Origin: Puia dinghuensis
Lineage (GTDB): Bacteria; Bacteroidota; Bacteroidia; Chitinophagales; Chitinophagaceae
DNA: 64,000 nucleotides
Direction: 5' to 3'
Assembly (NCBI RefSeq): GCF_014642875.1
Contig: NZ_BMJC01000001.1
Coordinates: forward strand, 291,335-355,334
Shown: positions 1-7,883 of the stretch, one piece after another
Layout: every line of letters starts with the position of its first letter
How positions within the stretch are numbered: the stretch's first letter is position 1
Notes under the pieces: model-generated
What the model was told of the DNA's origin: nothing
Databases searched by the model: none
What the model saw: the letters and a program-made list of their open reading frames with translations, nothing else
Program-made: the position numbers and the translations under genes

Positions 1-727
1 GTTTTGGCCCCGTGAAGAGAGGGGCGGGCAGCAGCTGTGCTTCTACGGCATAGACGCCGTCGGCGGGGATCAATTTTTCTTTGTTCTCCGGGTCGAGGTT
101 GGCGGTGGGATAGCCGAGGGTCCGGCCCAGCTGGTTGCCTTTTATGACTTTTCCGGAGAAGAAAAACGGGTAGCCCAGCAGTTGGTTGGTTGTATCGACG
201 TCTGCATGGAGGATGGCCTGGCGGATGCGGGTAGAGCTGACGGATATCTCGTTGAGCAGATGAACGGGTATTTCCTGGAGGACGAAGCCTTCGCTGCTGC
301 TGAATTGTTCGAGCAGGTGATAGTCGCCCTGCCGGCCTTTGCCGAAGCGATGGTCATAGCCGATGATGACGGTGTGTGGATGGAATTTCGCCAGCAGGAA
401 GTCCTTTATGTATTCTTCTGCCGTGAGGCGGGAGAAGGCTTCGGTGAAGGGGACGATGACCAGATGGTCGATCTGCTGCCAGGACAACAATTCGATCTTC
501 TCTTCGAGGGTGTTGATCAGGCGGACGTCTTCAGAGCCTCCTTTGACTATTTTCCGGGGATGGGGAAAAAAGGTAATAATGACGGTTTCTCCGTTGATGC
601 GGGCAGCCTCCTGCCGGAGCTGTTGCAGGATACGGGCGTGGCCGGTGTGAACGCCGTCAAAGGTGCCAATGGTGACGACTGCGCGCTGAAAAAGAGGAAG
701 TTGGTCCGTGTTGCGATGAATTACCAT
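1..727 (-). CDS. ribF: Bifunctional riboflavin kinase / FAD synthetase (partial, C-terminus outside window)
   Basis: The reading frame runs from an ATG at 727 down to base 1 and is cut by the window edge after 242 codons. It makes FMN from riboflavin and then FAD from FMN in the cytoplasm. The N-terminal adenylyltransferase signature VTIGTFDGVHTGH is visible at about residues 18-30, followed by a TFFPHPRK-type segment, the ISVSSTRIR motif near residue 160, and the start of the riboflavin-kinase domain (GKVIKGNQLGRTLGYPTANL). The remaining C-terminal part of the kinase domain is missing only because of the window limit. It is divergent from purM. A good -33/-7 promoter ends only 6 nt before the ATG, which supports this start and a near-leaderless mRNA. 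Confidence 0.93.
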   Translation of the reverse strand, partial: MVIHRNTDQLPLFQRAVVTIGTFDGVHTGHARILQQLRQEAARINGETVIITFFPHPRKIVKGGSEDVRLINTLEEKIELLSWQQIDHLVIVPFTEAFSRLTAEEYIKDFLLAKFHPHTVIIGYDHRFGKGRQGDYHLLEQFSSSEGFVLQEIPVHLLNEISVSSTRIRQAILHADVDTTNQLLGYPFFFSGKVIKGNQLGRTLGYPTANLDPENKEKLIPADGVYAVEAQLLPAPLFTGPK

Positions 728-733
728 GGGGGG

Positions 734-762
734 CAAATTTATTGTTTTCCGGTGGATTCCAA
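734..762 (-). promoter_or_regulatory. ribF promoter (-33 TTG, -7 TAAATTTG)
   Basis: On the minus strand TTG (762-760) is followed by an 18-nt spacer and TAAATTTG (741-734). This fits the Bacteroidota consensus TTG-N17..20-TAnnTTTG exactly. Six C residues then separate the box from the ribF ATG, so transcription should begin about 3 nt before the start codon. Confidence 0.6.
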
Positions 763-807
763 TGGGATCGGTGGGTTGCATTATCCAATGAAGTCGGCTT
801 GTTGCCC

Positions 808-815
808 TATATTTG
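808..815 (+). promoter_or_regulatory. purM -7 element TATATTTG
   Basis: TATATTTG matches the Bacteroidota -7 consensus and lies 8 nt before the purM ATG. The expected start of transcription is therefore only about 4 nt before the codon. No clear TTG was found at the -33 position; the best placed triplet is ATG at 788-790. Confidence 0.5.
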
Positions 816-823
816 CATCCACT

Positions 824-2044
824 ATGTCACTTTATGCCCAACGCGGGGTCTCCGCTCAGAAAGAAGAAGTTCACCAGGCAGTCGAGAAGCTGGATAAGGG
901 GCTCTATCCGAATGCTTTTTGTAAGATTTACCCCGATTATTTGGGAGGGGACGCGGATTGGGTCAATTTAATGCATGCTGATGGCGCCGGAACAAAGAGT
1001 ATCCTGGCCTATTTGTATTGGAAGGAGACGGGTGATATCAGCGTTTGGAAGGGTATTGCCCGGGATGCGATAGCCATGAACCTGGACGATCTGCTTTGTG
1101 TCGGGATCTTTGATAACCTGTTGTTCTCTTCTACGATAGACAGGAACAAGCGCAACATTCCCGGGGAAGTGTTGTCGGCGATCATCGATGGCAGCCAGGA
1201 ATTCTTTGACGAGCTGAAGGCCTATGGAGTGGGTATCCGGTATTTGGGGGGGGAGACGGCGGACGTCGGCGACGTGGTGCGGACGATAGCTGTTAATGGT
1301 ACCATGACCGCCCGCTGGCCAAAGGACCGGCTGGTGACCAATGACAAGATCAGGCCCGGGGATGTAATCGTCGGTTTTGCGAGTTTTGGGCAGGCCAGCT
1401 ATGAGACGGCCTTTAACAGCGGCATCGGGAGCAATGGGCTGACGAGTGCGCGTCATGATGTGCTCCACAAGACCTATGGAGCTCGTTTTCACGAGTCTTA
1501 TGATACCAGCCTGGATGAGCACGTGGTATATATCGGGCCCCACCGGATGACCGATGCGGTCGGGATCTCGGCGGCGGAAGCCTGGGGAGCCACTGTGGGA
1601 GAAACCGCGGCGAAAAAAGAGGCGCTGACGACCGATATCGGGCATCTGCTGTTGAGTCCGACCCGTACCTATGCCCCTTTGCTGAAACAATTGCTGACCG
1701 GGCAGTTTGACAGCATCCATGGGCTTATCCACTGTAGTGGCGGCGGGCAGACCAAGTGTATGAAATACCTGCCGGGTGAGTTCAGGATCATCAAGGATAA
1801 TCTTTTTGACCCCCCGACGATCTTCCGATTGATCGAAGAAGCTTCGGGGTCTGACAAGCGTGAGATGTACCAGGTGTTTAATATGGGTCACCGGCTGGAG
1901 GTGTTTGCCGATGCTGCGGACGCCGACAGCCTGCTGCAAGTGGGGCGGGCCTTTGCTATCGATGCTAAAATCGTCGGCCGGGTTGAAGCTGCAAGCGCGA
2001 AAAGCCTGGTTATAAAGGCCGGTGGAGAAGAGATTGTTTATTAG
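824..2044 (+). CDS. purM: Phosphoribosylformylglycinamidine cyclo-ligase (AIR synthase)
   Basis: A 406-aa cytoplasmic enzyme of purine synthesis that converts FGAM and ATP to AIR. The PurM signatures are seen: HADGAGTKS at residues 51-59 (ATP/phosphate binding) and GGETADVGDVV from residue 142. The central GDVIVGFASFG segment and the C-terminal AIRS_C region (FNMGHRLEVF) are also present. The open frame extends upstream to 182, but the part before 824 is only the antisense of ribF. The start at 824 is chosen because it opens with the family N-terminus (MSLYAQRGVS) just after a -7 box. The gene stands alone, divergent from ribF. Confidence 0.93.
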   Translation: MSLYAQRGVSAQKEEVHQAVEKLDKGLYPNAFCKIYPDYLGGDADWVNLMHADGAGTKSILAYLYWKETGDISVWKGIARDAIAMNLDDLLCVGIFDNLLFSSTIDRNKRNIPGEVLSAIIDGSQEFFDELKAYGVGIRYLGGETADVGDVVRTIAVNGTMTARWPKDRLVTNDKIRPGDVIVGFASFGQASYETAFNSGIGSNGLTSARHDVLHKTYGARFHESYDTSLDEHVVYIGPHRMTDAVGISAAEAWGATVGETAAKKEALTTDIGHLLLSPTRTYAPLLKQLLTGQFDSIHGLIHCSGGGQTKCMKYLPGEFRIIKDNLFDPPTIFRLIEEASGSDKREMYQVFNMGHRLEVFADAADADSLLQVGRAFAIDAKIVGRVEAASAKSLVIKAGGEEIVY

Positions 2045-2388
2045 TTTTCGCCCGGTGATGGTTGTTAAAGGCAAGCTAAAAATGTGCGCGAAGCGGCTCC
2101 TATGCTACCGGCTAGCCTTATCTGCAAAGGGTACTGCAGCATTGAAAGGCGACAAATTTGCTACGTGGATTCTCACACTTTGGTAAAAAAAAGTTTAAAA
2201 AGCTCTCAATTTAATCCACAGGGCTATGAATTTCCATTTTTCATGACTACTTTCGCAAACGGTTCTGGACGGATTGACATTAATTTATTTTTATATCTTT
2301 TTTGCCCCTCCGTGAACTCTCCCGGCTGTGTTTGTGTTTATTAGTAGTACCCGACAGATTTTGTCACTTTTTTTTATTTTTATCCGAT
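2045..2388. other. Non-coding region between purM and rpoD
   Basis: This 344-bp stretch has no credible gene. Its second half is AT-rich and contains the rpoD promoter and a leader of about 80 nt. No clear terminator for purM was recognised. An upstream extension of the rpoD frame (from 2302) lies here but looks untranslated. Confidence 0.6.
2274..2301 (+). promoter_or_regulatory. rpoD promoter (-33 TTG, -7 TATCTTTT)
   Basis: TTGACA at 2274-2279 supplies a -33 TTG. After a 17-nt spacer comes TATCTTTT (2294-2301), one base off the TAnnTTTG consensus. The run sits in an AT-rich stretch and predicts a leader of roughly 80 nt before the rpoD ATG. Confidence 0.45.
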
Positions 2389-3246
2389 ATGAGGCAACTT
2401 AAGATTGCTACACAGATTACGAACCGTGATTCCCAGGCGGTTGAGAAGTATTTGCAGGAGATCTCCAAGATCCCGATGATCACTCCTGAAGAGGAGACGG
2501 TCCTCGCTCAACGGATCAAGATGGGCGATCAGAAGGCGTTGGACAAGCTGGTTCAGGCCAACCTTCGCTTTGTGGTCTCCGTTGCAAAGCAGTATCAGCA
2601 CCAGGGGTTATCACTGAGTGATTTGATCAACGAGGGCAACCTCGGCTTAATTAAAGCGGCTCAACGCTTTGATGAAACCAAAGGTTTCAAGTTTATTTCT
2701 TACGCGGTATGGTGGATCCGCCAGTCCATTTTACAGGCGTTGGCAGAGCAGGGCAGATTAGTCCGCCTGCCTCAAAACAAAATTGGCACTTATAACAAGG
2801 CTAACAAGGCTTATATGGCTTTCGAGCAGGAGCATGAGCGGGAGCCAAGCACTGAAGAATTAGCCGAGTTACTGGAAATGAGTGAGACGGAGATCAACAA
2901 CATTTTCCAAAGCAATACCCGTCACAGCAGCCTGGATGCCCCGGTGCATGAGGCTGAGGATGTAGCGATGGGCGATCTGCTGGAAGGTGGTGATGAGACG
3001 GATGATGACGTTATGAAAGATTCCTTACGCGCCGAGATCCGCCGCGTGCTCAAGTCACTGAGCCCTCGCGAAGCGGAGATCGTCAATGCGTATTTCGGCC
3101 TTGACGGCGAAAATGGGGTTACCATCGAGCAGATTGGCCAGAAGTATGATTTGACGAAGGAGCGTATCCGCCAGATCAAGGAAAGGGCGATTAAGCGCCT
3201 TCAAAAGGCCCGCTACAGCAATGCGCTGAAGGCCTATCTTGGATAA
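2389..3246 (+). CDS. rpoD: Primary RNA polymerase sigma factor (sigma-ABfr type)
   Basis: A 285-aa primary sigma factor that directs RNA polymerase to housekeeping promoters. It lacks region 1.1 and the large non-conserved insertion, as is normal for Bacteroidota. Region 1.2 begins at about residue 17 (VEKYLQEISKIPMITPEEE). Region 2 has NLRFVVSVAKQYQHQG, DLINEGNLGLIKAAQRFD and the 2.4 segment GFKFISYAVWWIRQSI. Region 4 ends with LTKERIRQIKERAIKRL, the DNA-recognition helix. ATG 2389 (MRQLKI) is the family start; an upstream in-frame codon at 2302 gives an unrelated hydrophobic extension lying on the promoter. A promoter precedes it and a terminator follows, so it is probably monocistronic. 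Confidence 0.96.
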   Translation: MRQLKIATQITNRDSQAVEKYLQEISKIPMITPEEETVLAQRIKMGDQKALDKLVQANLRFVVSVAKQYQHQGLSLSDLINEGNLGLIKAAQRFDETKGFKFISYAVWWIRQSILQALAEQGRLVRLPQNKIGTYNKANKAYMAFEQEHEREPSTEELAELLEMSETEINNIFQSNTRHSSLDAPVHEAEDVAMGDLLEGGDETDDDVMKDSLRAEIRRVLKSLSPREAEIVNAYFGLDGENGVTIEQIGQKYDLTKERIRQIKERAIKRLQKARYSNALKAYLG

Positions 3247-3275
3247 TTGATATAACTCATTCAGGATCAATATAG

Positions 3276-3303
3276 TCCCGGTCTTTCGGCCGGGATTTTT
3301 TGT
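3276..3303 (+). terminator. Rho-independent terminator after rpoD
   Basis: Inverted arms TCCCGG (3276-3281) and CCGGGA (3290-3295) are followed by six T residues and further T-rich sequence. It lies 30 nt after the rpoD stop. Confidence 0.75.
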
Positions 3304-3340
3304 TGTCGGTAAAACGACGTTTATGTAAGTTGATTTGTAT

Positions 3341-3348
3341 TAGCTTTG
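3341..3348 (+). promoter_or_regulatory. Probable trxB -7 element TAGCTTTG
   Basis: TAGCTTTG fits TAnnTTTG and lies 22 nt before the trxB ATG, downstream of the rpoD terminator. The -33 match is poor (TTTA at 3320-3323). Confidence 0.4.
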
Positions 3349-3370
3349 TCCGCTAAAAAATAGACCTAGA

Positions 3371-4318
3371 ATGGAGCAAACCCCAAGCGAAAAAGTACAT
3401 TGCCTGATAATCGGTTCGGGGCCGGCAGGGTATACGGCCGCCGTATATGCCGCCCGCGCCAACCTCCGGCCAGTCCTGTATCAAGGGATTCAGCCAGGTG
3501 GACAGCTGACCATTACCACCGAAGTGGAGAATTACCCGGGTTATCCGGACGGGGTGCAGGGACCGGAGATGATGGTACATTTCGAGAAGCAGGCGACCCG
3601 GATGGGCGCTGATATCCGGTATGGCCTGGCGACGAAGGTCGATTTTTCCGGGCATCCCCATAAGGTGTGGATCGACGATGAAAAGCTGATCGAGGCAGAT
3701 GCCGTGATCATCGCAACCGGCGCTTCCGCCAAATGGCTGGGACTTGAATCCGAGCAGCGGCTCAACGGGTATGGAGTGAGCGCTTGCGCGGTGTGTGACG
3801 GATTTTTCTTCCGCAATAAGGAAGTAGCGATCGTTGGCGCCGGGGATACTGCGGCCGAAGAGGCGTTGTATTTGTCGAAGCTTTGTACGACGGTGCATAT
3901 GCTTGTCCGCAAGGACAAGATGCGTGCTTCGCGGATAATGCAAGAGCGGGTGCAGCAGACGCCGAATATCAAAATGTATTGGAACAGCGAAGCCGATGAG
4001 GTGCTTGGCGAGAGCAGGGTAGAGGGGTTGCGCATCCGGAACAACAAAACGGGGGAGAAGAAAGACGTTCCGCTCAGCGGGTTTTTTGTGGCCATCGGTC
4101 ATCAGCCCAATTCCGGGATCTTTGCGAATTTTGTAGAAATGGATGAGGCGGGTTATATTAAGACGTTGCCAGGGACGAGCAAGACCAATATAGAAGGTGT
4201 CTTTGCCGCGGGGGATGTGCAGGACAAGATCTACCGGCAGGCGGTGACGGCGGCGGGCAGTGGATGTATGGCGGCGTTGGATGCGGAACGTTATCTCTCG
4301 GCGAAGGGGTTGGCATAG
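3371..4318 (+). CDS. trxB: Thioredoxin-disulfide reductase
   Basis: A 315-aa FAD/NADPH flavoenzyme that reduces thioredoxin in the cytoplasm. It has the FAD-binding GSGPAG at residues 15-20 and the substrate-side motif GGQLTITTEVENYPG. The redox-active CAVC lies at residues 139-142, the NADPH-binding GAGDTAAEEA from 156, and the C-terminal FAD motif GVFAAGDVQD. Length and order are those of the low-molecular-weight bacterial enzyme. It follows the rpoD terminator and has its own -7 box. The downstream folB starts about 70 bp later on the same strand and may share transcription. Confidence 0.95.
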   Translation: MEQTPSEKVHCLIIGSGPAGYTAAVYAARANLRPVLYQGIQPGGQLTITTEVENYPGYPDGVQGPEMMVHFEKQATRMGADIRYGLATKVDFSGHPHKVWIDDEKLIEADAVIIATGASAKWLGLESEQRLNGYGVSACAVCDGFFFRNKEVAIVGAGDTAAEEALYLSKLCTTVHMLVRKDKMRASRIMQERVQQTPNIKMYWNSEADEVLGESRVEGLRIRNNKTGEKKDVPLSGFFVAIGHQPNSGIFANFVEMDEAGYIKTLPGTSKTNIEGVFAAGDVQDKIYRQAVTAAGSGCMAALDAERYLSAKGLA

Positions 4319-4391
4319 TTGGGTGGAAGGTGGGTGGAATCCCGTTGGCCCGGAAGGTCGAGGCCGAAGGCGCAATAAAAAATTTTGGCGA

Positions 4392-4751
4392 ATGGTTACG
4401 GTTCAATTACACAATTTACTTTTTTCCGGGCGCCACGGCGTTTTTAAAGAAGAGTTAGCGACGGGCAACACCTTCGAGGTGAGTCTGGATGTGTCTTATG
4501 ACGAGAGCGGGCGGCCTTTCAGCGGATTGGATTCGATCGTTAATTATGTTATTCTCTTCGATATTATCAAGGAGCGGATGCATCAGCCTTCACCTTTGCT
4601 GGAGAAGATTGCCGAGGAGATCATCCTAAAGATAAGGGACCAGTATCCTTTTGTGCTGGAAGTCGTCCTATCCATATATAAGTTGCAGGCCCCCATCGGG
4701 AATTTTCAAGGCAAGGCGGGGATGACGTTGCGCAAAAAATTCACCAAATGA
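4392..4751 (+). CDS. folB: Dihydroneopterin aldolase
   Basis: A 119-aa protein with the FolB pattern: the N-terminal strand VQLHNLLFSGRHGV, the Y-type segment around DSIVNYVILFDIIKE, and the PSPLLEKIAEEI helix. The family makes 6-hydroxymethyl-7,8-dihydropterin for folate synthesis as a homo-octamer. ATG 4392 is preferred to in-frame ATGs from 4260 because the longer product adds an Arg/Trp-rich tail that overlaps trxB and is unlike the family. No other folate gene is next to it. The catalytic Lys/Glu pair was not placed with certainty, so the enzymatic call is from overall pattern and length. Confidence 0.85.
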   Translation: MVTVQLHNLLFSGRHGVFKEELATGNTFEVSLDVSYDESGRPFSGLDSIVNYVILFDIIKERMHQPSPLLEKIAEEIILKIRDQYPFVLEVVLSIYKLQAPIGNFQGKAGMTLRKKFTK

Positions 4752-4796
4752 CGATGGAGGGCCAACTACCGGGGCCGCGCGCACGTTATTGAAGGT

Positions 4797-5543
4797 ATGA
4801 GGTGGCTTCTTATTCTATTTCTTTTGCCGTGCCGGTCGTTGGGCCAGGATGTGTCTGTGCTGATGGCAAAGGCCGCACAATTGGAAGCTGCTTTTAAGGA
4901 AGAAAAGGCCTTGCCCGTATATCAGCAAGTGTTGCAACTACAGCCTCGTAATATTCCCGCGCTTTGCCGTTGCAGCGACCTGAACTGCCGGATCGGCAAC
5001 CGGGAGGCCGATCAAGGGAAGAAGATCGACTATTTCAAGGCGGGATATCGCTACGCCCAAAGTGCTTACCGGCTGGACTCCACGAACAGCGAGGTCAATG
5101 TCGTCATAGCCTTTTCGCTGGCCCGGATGGCGTTGATCCAAAGCGGTAAGGAGAAGGTGGCCGCGGCAAACGAGATAAAACGATTCGCCGAACAGGCTAT
5201 CCGGTATGATCCCACCAATTTTAAAGCCTATCATATTCTTGGACGCTGGAATTACGAGGTGAGCAACCTGAATTTTATCGAGCGGACGCTGGCCCGATGG
5301 TTTTTTGGCGCGCTGCCGCAGGCTTCTTTGGCCGAGGCCATTCGCAATTATGAGAAGAGCAGGTCGTTGCGGCCGGATTTTATGCTCAATTACTTCGAGC
5401 TGGCCAGGGCCTATCGCCGGGAGGGGAAGAAGGACAAGGCGATAGCCTTGCTGCGGCATATGGAGACCCTTCGCGATGGAATGTATGATGACCGTATGGT
5501 AAGAAAAGAGGGGCGGCAGCTGCTCGAGGAGTTGACTAGATGA
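4797..5543 (+). CDS. Exported TPR-repeat protein
   Basis: A 248-aa protein with an N-terminal signal peptide (MRWLLILFLLPCRSLGQ, probable cleavage after GQ). The rest is mostly alpha-helical with TPR-like units: AAQLEAAFKEEKALPVYQQVLQLQP, a middle pair around residues 80-140, and NYEKSRSLRPDFMLNYFELARAYRREG. The layout resembles the TPR proteins compared with eukaryotic RMDN proteins, but this is only a resemblance. It is probably periplasmic and used for protein contacts. It converges with the MATE gene, overlapping it tail-to-tail by 8 bp. No specific function can be assigned. Confidence 0.75.
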   Translation: MRWLLILFLLPCRSLGQDVSVLMAKAAQLEAAFKEEKALPVYQQVLQLQPRNIPALCRCSDLNCRIGNREADQGKKIDYFKAGYRYAQSAYRLDSTNSEVNVVIAFSLARMALIQSGKEKVAAANEIKRFAEQAIRYDPTNFKAYHILGRWNYEVSNLNFIERTLARWFFGALPQASLAEAIRNYEKSRSLRPDFMLNYFELARAYRREGKKDKAIALLRHMETLRDGMYDDRMVRKEGRQLLEELTR

Positions 5544-6900
5544 CCTTGCCTTTCCACCGGCCGCTGCGGATATACAAAAAGGAGAGGGTGAAGATGGATA
5601 TCCAGTATAACCATTCCGAGAGCCAGCCCATTTCGATGGACAAGTTCCATTTTTCCAGTATGAACCAGACATAGAGGCTATATATAACGATGGTAATGAC
5701 CTCGATGAGAAGGTTGATGCGGGTGTTGCCTGTGCCGGTGACGGCGCTGAGCCAGACGATGGAAAAGGACATCAGGACGACGGCTGCTGAGACGATGCGA
5801 AGAACGGGGATGGCGGCCTGGATGAATGCCTCGTCCTGGCCATAGATGGACAGCAGCAGGCGGGGAAAGCAGTTGAGCAGGATAAAGATGAGAACAGAGA
5901 TGGAGAGGCTCAGCTTCATGATCTTGACGATGAGAGTGATGACCTTGTCCTCCATTTTCTGCCCGATGATATTGCTTACCATGGCATTGGTAGTGGAAGC
6001 GAAAGCCCAGGTGAAGACGCCGAATAGCCCGAAGATGTTGCGCATGGCGTTGCTGATGGCCAGAGCCTGGCGGCCATGGTGTTCGATGAGGATATAGAAG
6101 AAGACCCAGGCTACGATGCTGACCACGTACTGGAAGACCAGGGGGGAGGACTGGATGATGATCAGCCGGGTGTTGGCCACGTCGACGACCCAGTGTTTAT
6201 AGAGTTGGAGCTCTTTGCTGATGCCTTTTGCCTGGATGACGGCGAAGACGACGATCATGCCGGAGGCTTCGGCGATGATGGATGAATAGGCGGCGCCGTT
6301 GAAGCCCATGGCGGGAAGACCGAAATGACCTAAGATGAGGGCATAGTCGAGGCCAACATTGACAATGGTTTCCGCCAGGGTGCCATAGACCAGGAATTTG
6401 CTTTGGTTGGTGCCGACGAGCAGGGCGTTGCGCATCTGGTAGATGTAGAGACAGGGGAGGCCCCAGATGCGGATGCGCAGGAAGGAGATGGCCTGGTCGC
6501 GCAGGGCGGCGGAGTGCAGGGACCAGGAAAGGGCGATCGGGGCGATGAGCCAGGTGACGAGGATGCCGGTGAAGGCCAGCAGAATAGCGATGATCATCCC
6601 CTGGGAGAAGAGCTTGCCGATCTCTTCCACGCGGCCTTCTCCTGCCCGTCTTGCGATAAGGGCCTGGAGGCCGTTGTTGAGCCCCTGGCCGACCACGGCA
6701 AACAGGAGGTAGTAGACACCGGTGATGCCTGCGGTGGATAGGGCATTCCCATCCTGGTCGAGATGGCCGAGAAAGATGTTGTTGGTGATGAAGTTTATTT
6801 GCGGAACAAGAATGGCCAGGCTGATGGGAAGTGCCATACGGAGGATGTCCCTGTTGGTGATGCCGACTTTGTATGACTTGGCGTTGTTAGCGAGGTCCAT
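5536..6900 (-). CDS. MATE-family multidrug / cation antiporter
   Basis: A 454-aa polytopic inner-membrane protein with about twelve hydrophobic segments in two similar halves. It starts with the typical RDILRMALPISLAILVPQ first helix and NNIFLGHLD loop of MATE exporters, and has a Gln/Asn-rich QGLNNGLQALIARRAGEG stretch. The second half begins around LIIIQSSPLVFQYVVS. MATE proteins export cationic drugs or metabolites in exchange for Na+ or H+; the substrate is unknown here. It is divergent from the DUF3822-rsmD operon across a 128-bp gap, and its 3' end overlaps the TPR gene. Confidence 0.9.
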   Translation of the reverse strand: MDLANNAKSYKVGITNRDILRMALPISLAILVPQINFITNNIFLGHLDQDGNALSTAGITGVYYLLFAVVGQGLNNGLQALIARRAGEGRVEEIGKLFSQGMIIAILLAFTGILVTWLIAPIALSWSLHSAALRDQAISFLRIRIWGLPCLYIYQMRNALLVGTNQSKFLVYGTLAETIVNVGLDYALILGHFGLPAMGFNGAAYSSIIAEASGMIVVFAVIQAKGISKELQLYKHWVVDVANTRLIIIQSSPLVFQYVVSIVAWVFFYILIEHHGRQALAISNAMRNIFGLFGVFTWAFASTTNAMVSNIIGQKMEDKVITLIVKIMKLSLSISVLIFILLNCFPRLLLSIYGQDEAFIQAAIPVLRIVSAAVVLMSFSIVWLSAVTGTGNTRINLLIEVITIVIYSLYVWFILEKWNLSIEMGWLSEWLYWISIFTLSFLYIRSGRWKGKVI

Positions 6901-6992
6901 TGCTGCGGTCCGTCTAAAAGGACGGCAATTTACGGCTTTTTCCGGGTCAGAGGCAAAATCCCGACTTTTGTAGTATTATTGCACATAACCAG

Positions 6993-7011
6993 GAGCCGCC
7001 GGAGGCGGCTC
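6993..7011 (+). promoter_or_regulatory. Perfect GC-rich hairpin in the leader of the DUF3822-rsmD operon
   Basis: GAGCCGCC (6993-7000) and GGCGGCTC (7004-7011) form an 8-bp perfect stem with a 3-nt loop, followed by GCCGATTTTTG. It lies between the divergent MATE and DUF3822 genes, 17 nt before the ATG. It could be an attenuator, a 5' stabiliser or an operator. The short T run makes a leaky terminator possible. Confidence 0.45.
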
Positions 7012-7028
7012 GCCGATTTTTGCACATT

Positions 7029-7883
7029 ATGCTCAAACCAGCTTTCCAAATAGAAGTTTCGGATATCTCTGCCGAAGAAATGCTTCAGTCGCGGCTGTTG
7101 GTAGAGGTGACCCCCAACGCCTTCACCTATGTGCTGCTGAACCAGCGGAACATGAGCCCCCTGGTAGTCAAGTACTTCCAGCTCGAGCCCACCAGGGATA
7201 TTCCCCTGACAGGGACGCTGCGGGAGCTGATGGAAGGGGATAGCCTATTGCAAAGACCTGTCAAGGAGACCCTTCTCGTCTATAATTTCCCGGAAAGCAG
7301 CCTGATACCCGAACCTGTCTTTACGATGGATACCAACCGGGAGATAATCGATACCCTGCATGGCAACCTGCAAAAGGGGTTGATCCTGACGGAGAAGATA
7401 CCCTGGTGGGAGCTGTTCAATGTCTATCGTATCCAGCCCGAATTGCACCACCTGCTTCAGCAGACCTTTACGGCTGGTAAGTACTGGCATTATTACAGTC
7501 TGCTGCTAAAGAGCTTTAAGATGTTCGATTCTACCGAGCGGGAGGATTGCATCAAGGTGATCTTCTATTCCGACAAGATGGTGGCCCTGGTGGTGCGGGA
7601 GGGGAAGGTGCATCTTGTACAGACCTTTTTGTATCGGGACAGCAAGGATGTCGCCTATCACCTGCTGAACTGCTGTCATCAATTAGGGCTCGACCAGGAG
7701 TCTGTCCGGTTGCTGGTGGGCGGGCTTATCGACCGGCAGTCTTCGCTCAGCGAGGAGCTGCATAAATATTTCCTGCGGATACAATTCGATGAGATTGACG
7801 AAAGCATCAAAGTCACGGACGAACTGAAGGAATTGCCCCTGCATTATTTTTCCTCTATTTTGAAAATGGCGGTATGCGCGTAA
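7029..7883 (+). CDS. DUF3822 family protein
   Basis: A 284-aa protein matching the Bacteroidota family DUF3822, which usually lies directly before rsmD, as it does here. It has no signal peptide or membrane segment. The sequence alternates strands and helices (VTPNAFTYVLLNQ, CIKVIFYSDKMVALVVREGK), in line with the actin-like fold proposed for the family. ATG 7029 is chosen over a TTG at 7020. The last 10 bp overlap rsmD, so translation is probably coupled. It heads a compact operon through the prenyl synthase. Its biochemical role is unknown. Confidence 0.8.
   Translation: MLKPAFQIEVSDISAEEMLQSRLLVEVTPNAFTYVLLNQRNMSPLVVKYFQLEPTRDIPLTGTLRELMEGDSLLQRPVKETLLVYNFPESSLIPEPVFTMDTNREIIDTLHGNLQKGLILTEKIPWWELFNVYRIQPELHHLLQQTFTAGKYWHYYSLLLKSFKMFDSTEREDCIKVIFYSDKMVALVVREGKVHLVQTFLYRDSKDVAYHLLNCCHQLGLDQESVRLLVGGLIDRQSSLSEELHKYFLRIQFDEIDESIKVTDELKELPLHYFSSILKMAVCA

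Noticed and set aside
182-823. Long plus-strand open frame fused to the front of purM
   Set aside because: It is the antisense of ribF; purM has its own start and -7 box at 808-824.
968-2074. A 368-codon minus-strand frame opposite purM
   Set aside because: Low-complexity His/Arg/Pro-rich product typical of antisense frames in GC-rich genes; purM explains the region.
4260-4391. N-terminal extension of folB
   Set aside because: It overlaps the trxB 3' end and is Arg/Trp-rich, unlike any FolB.
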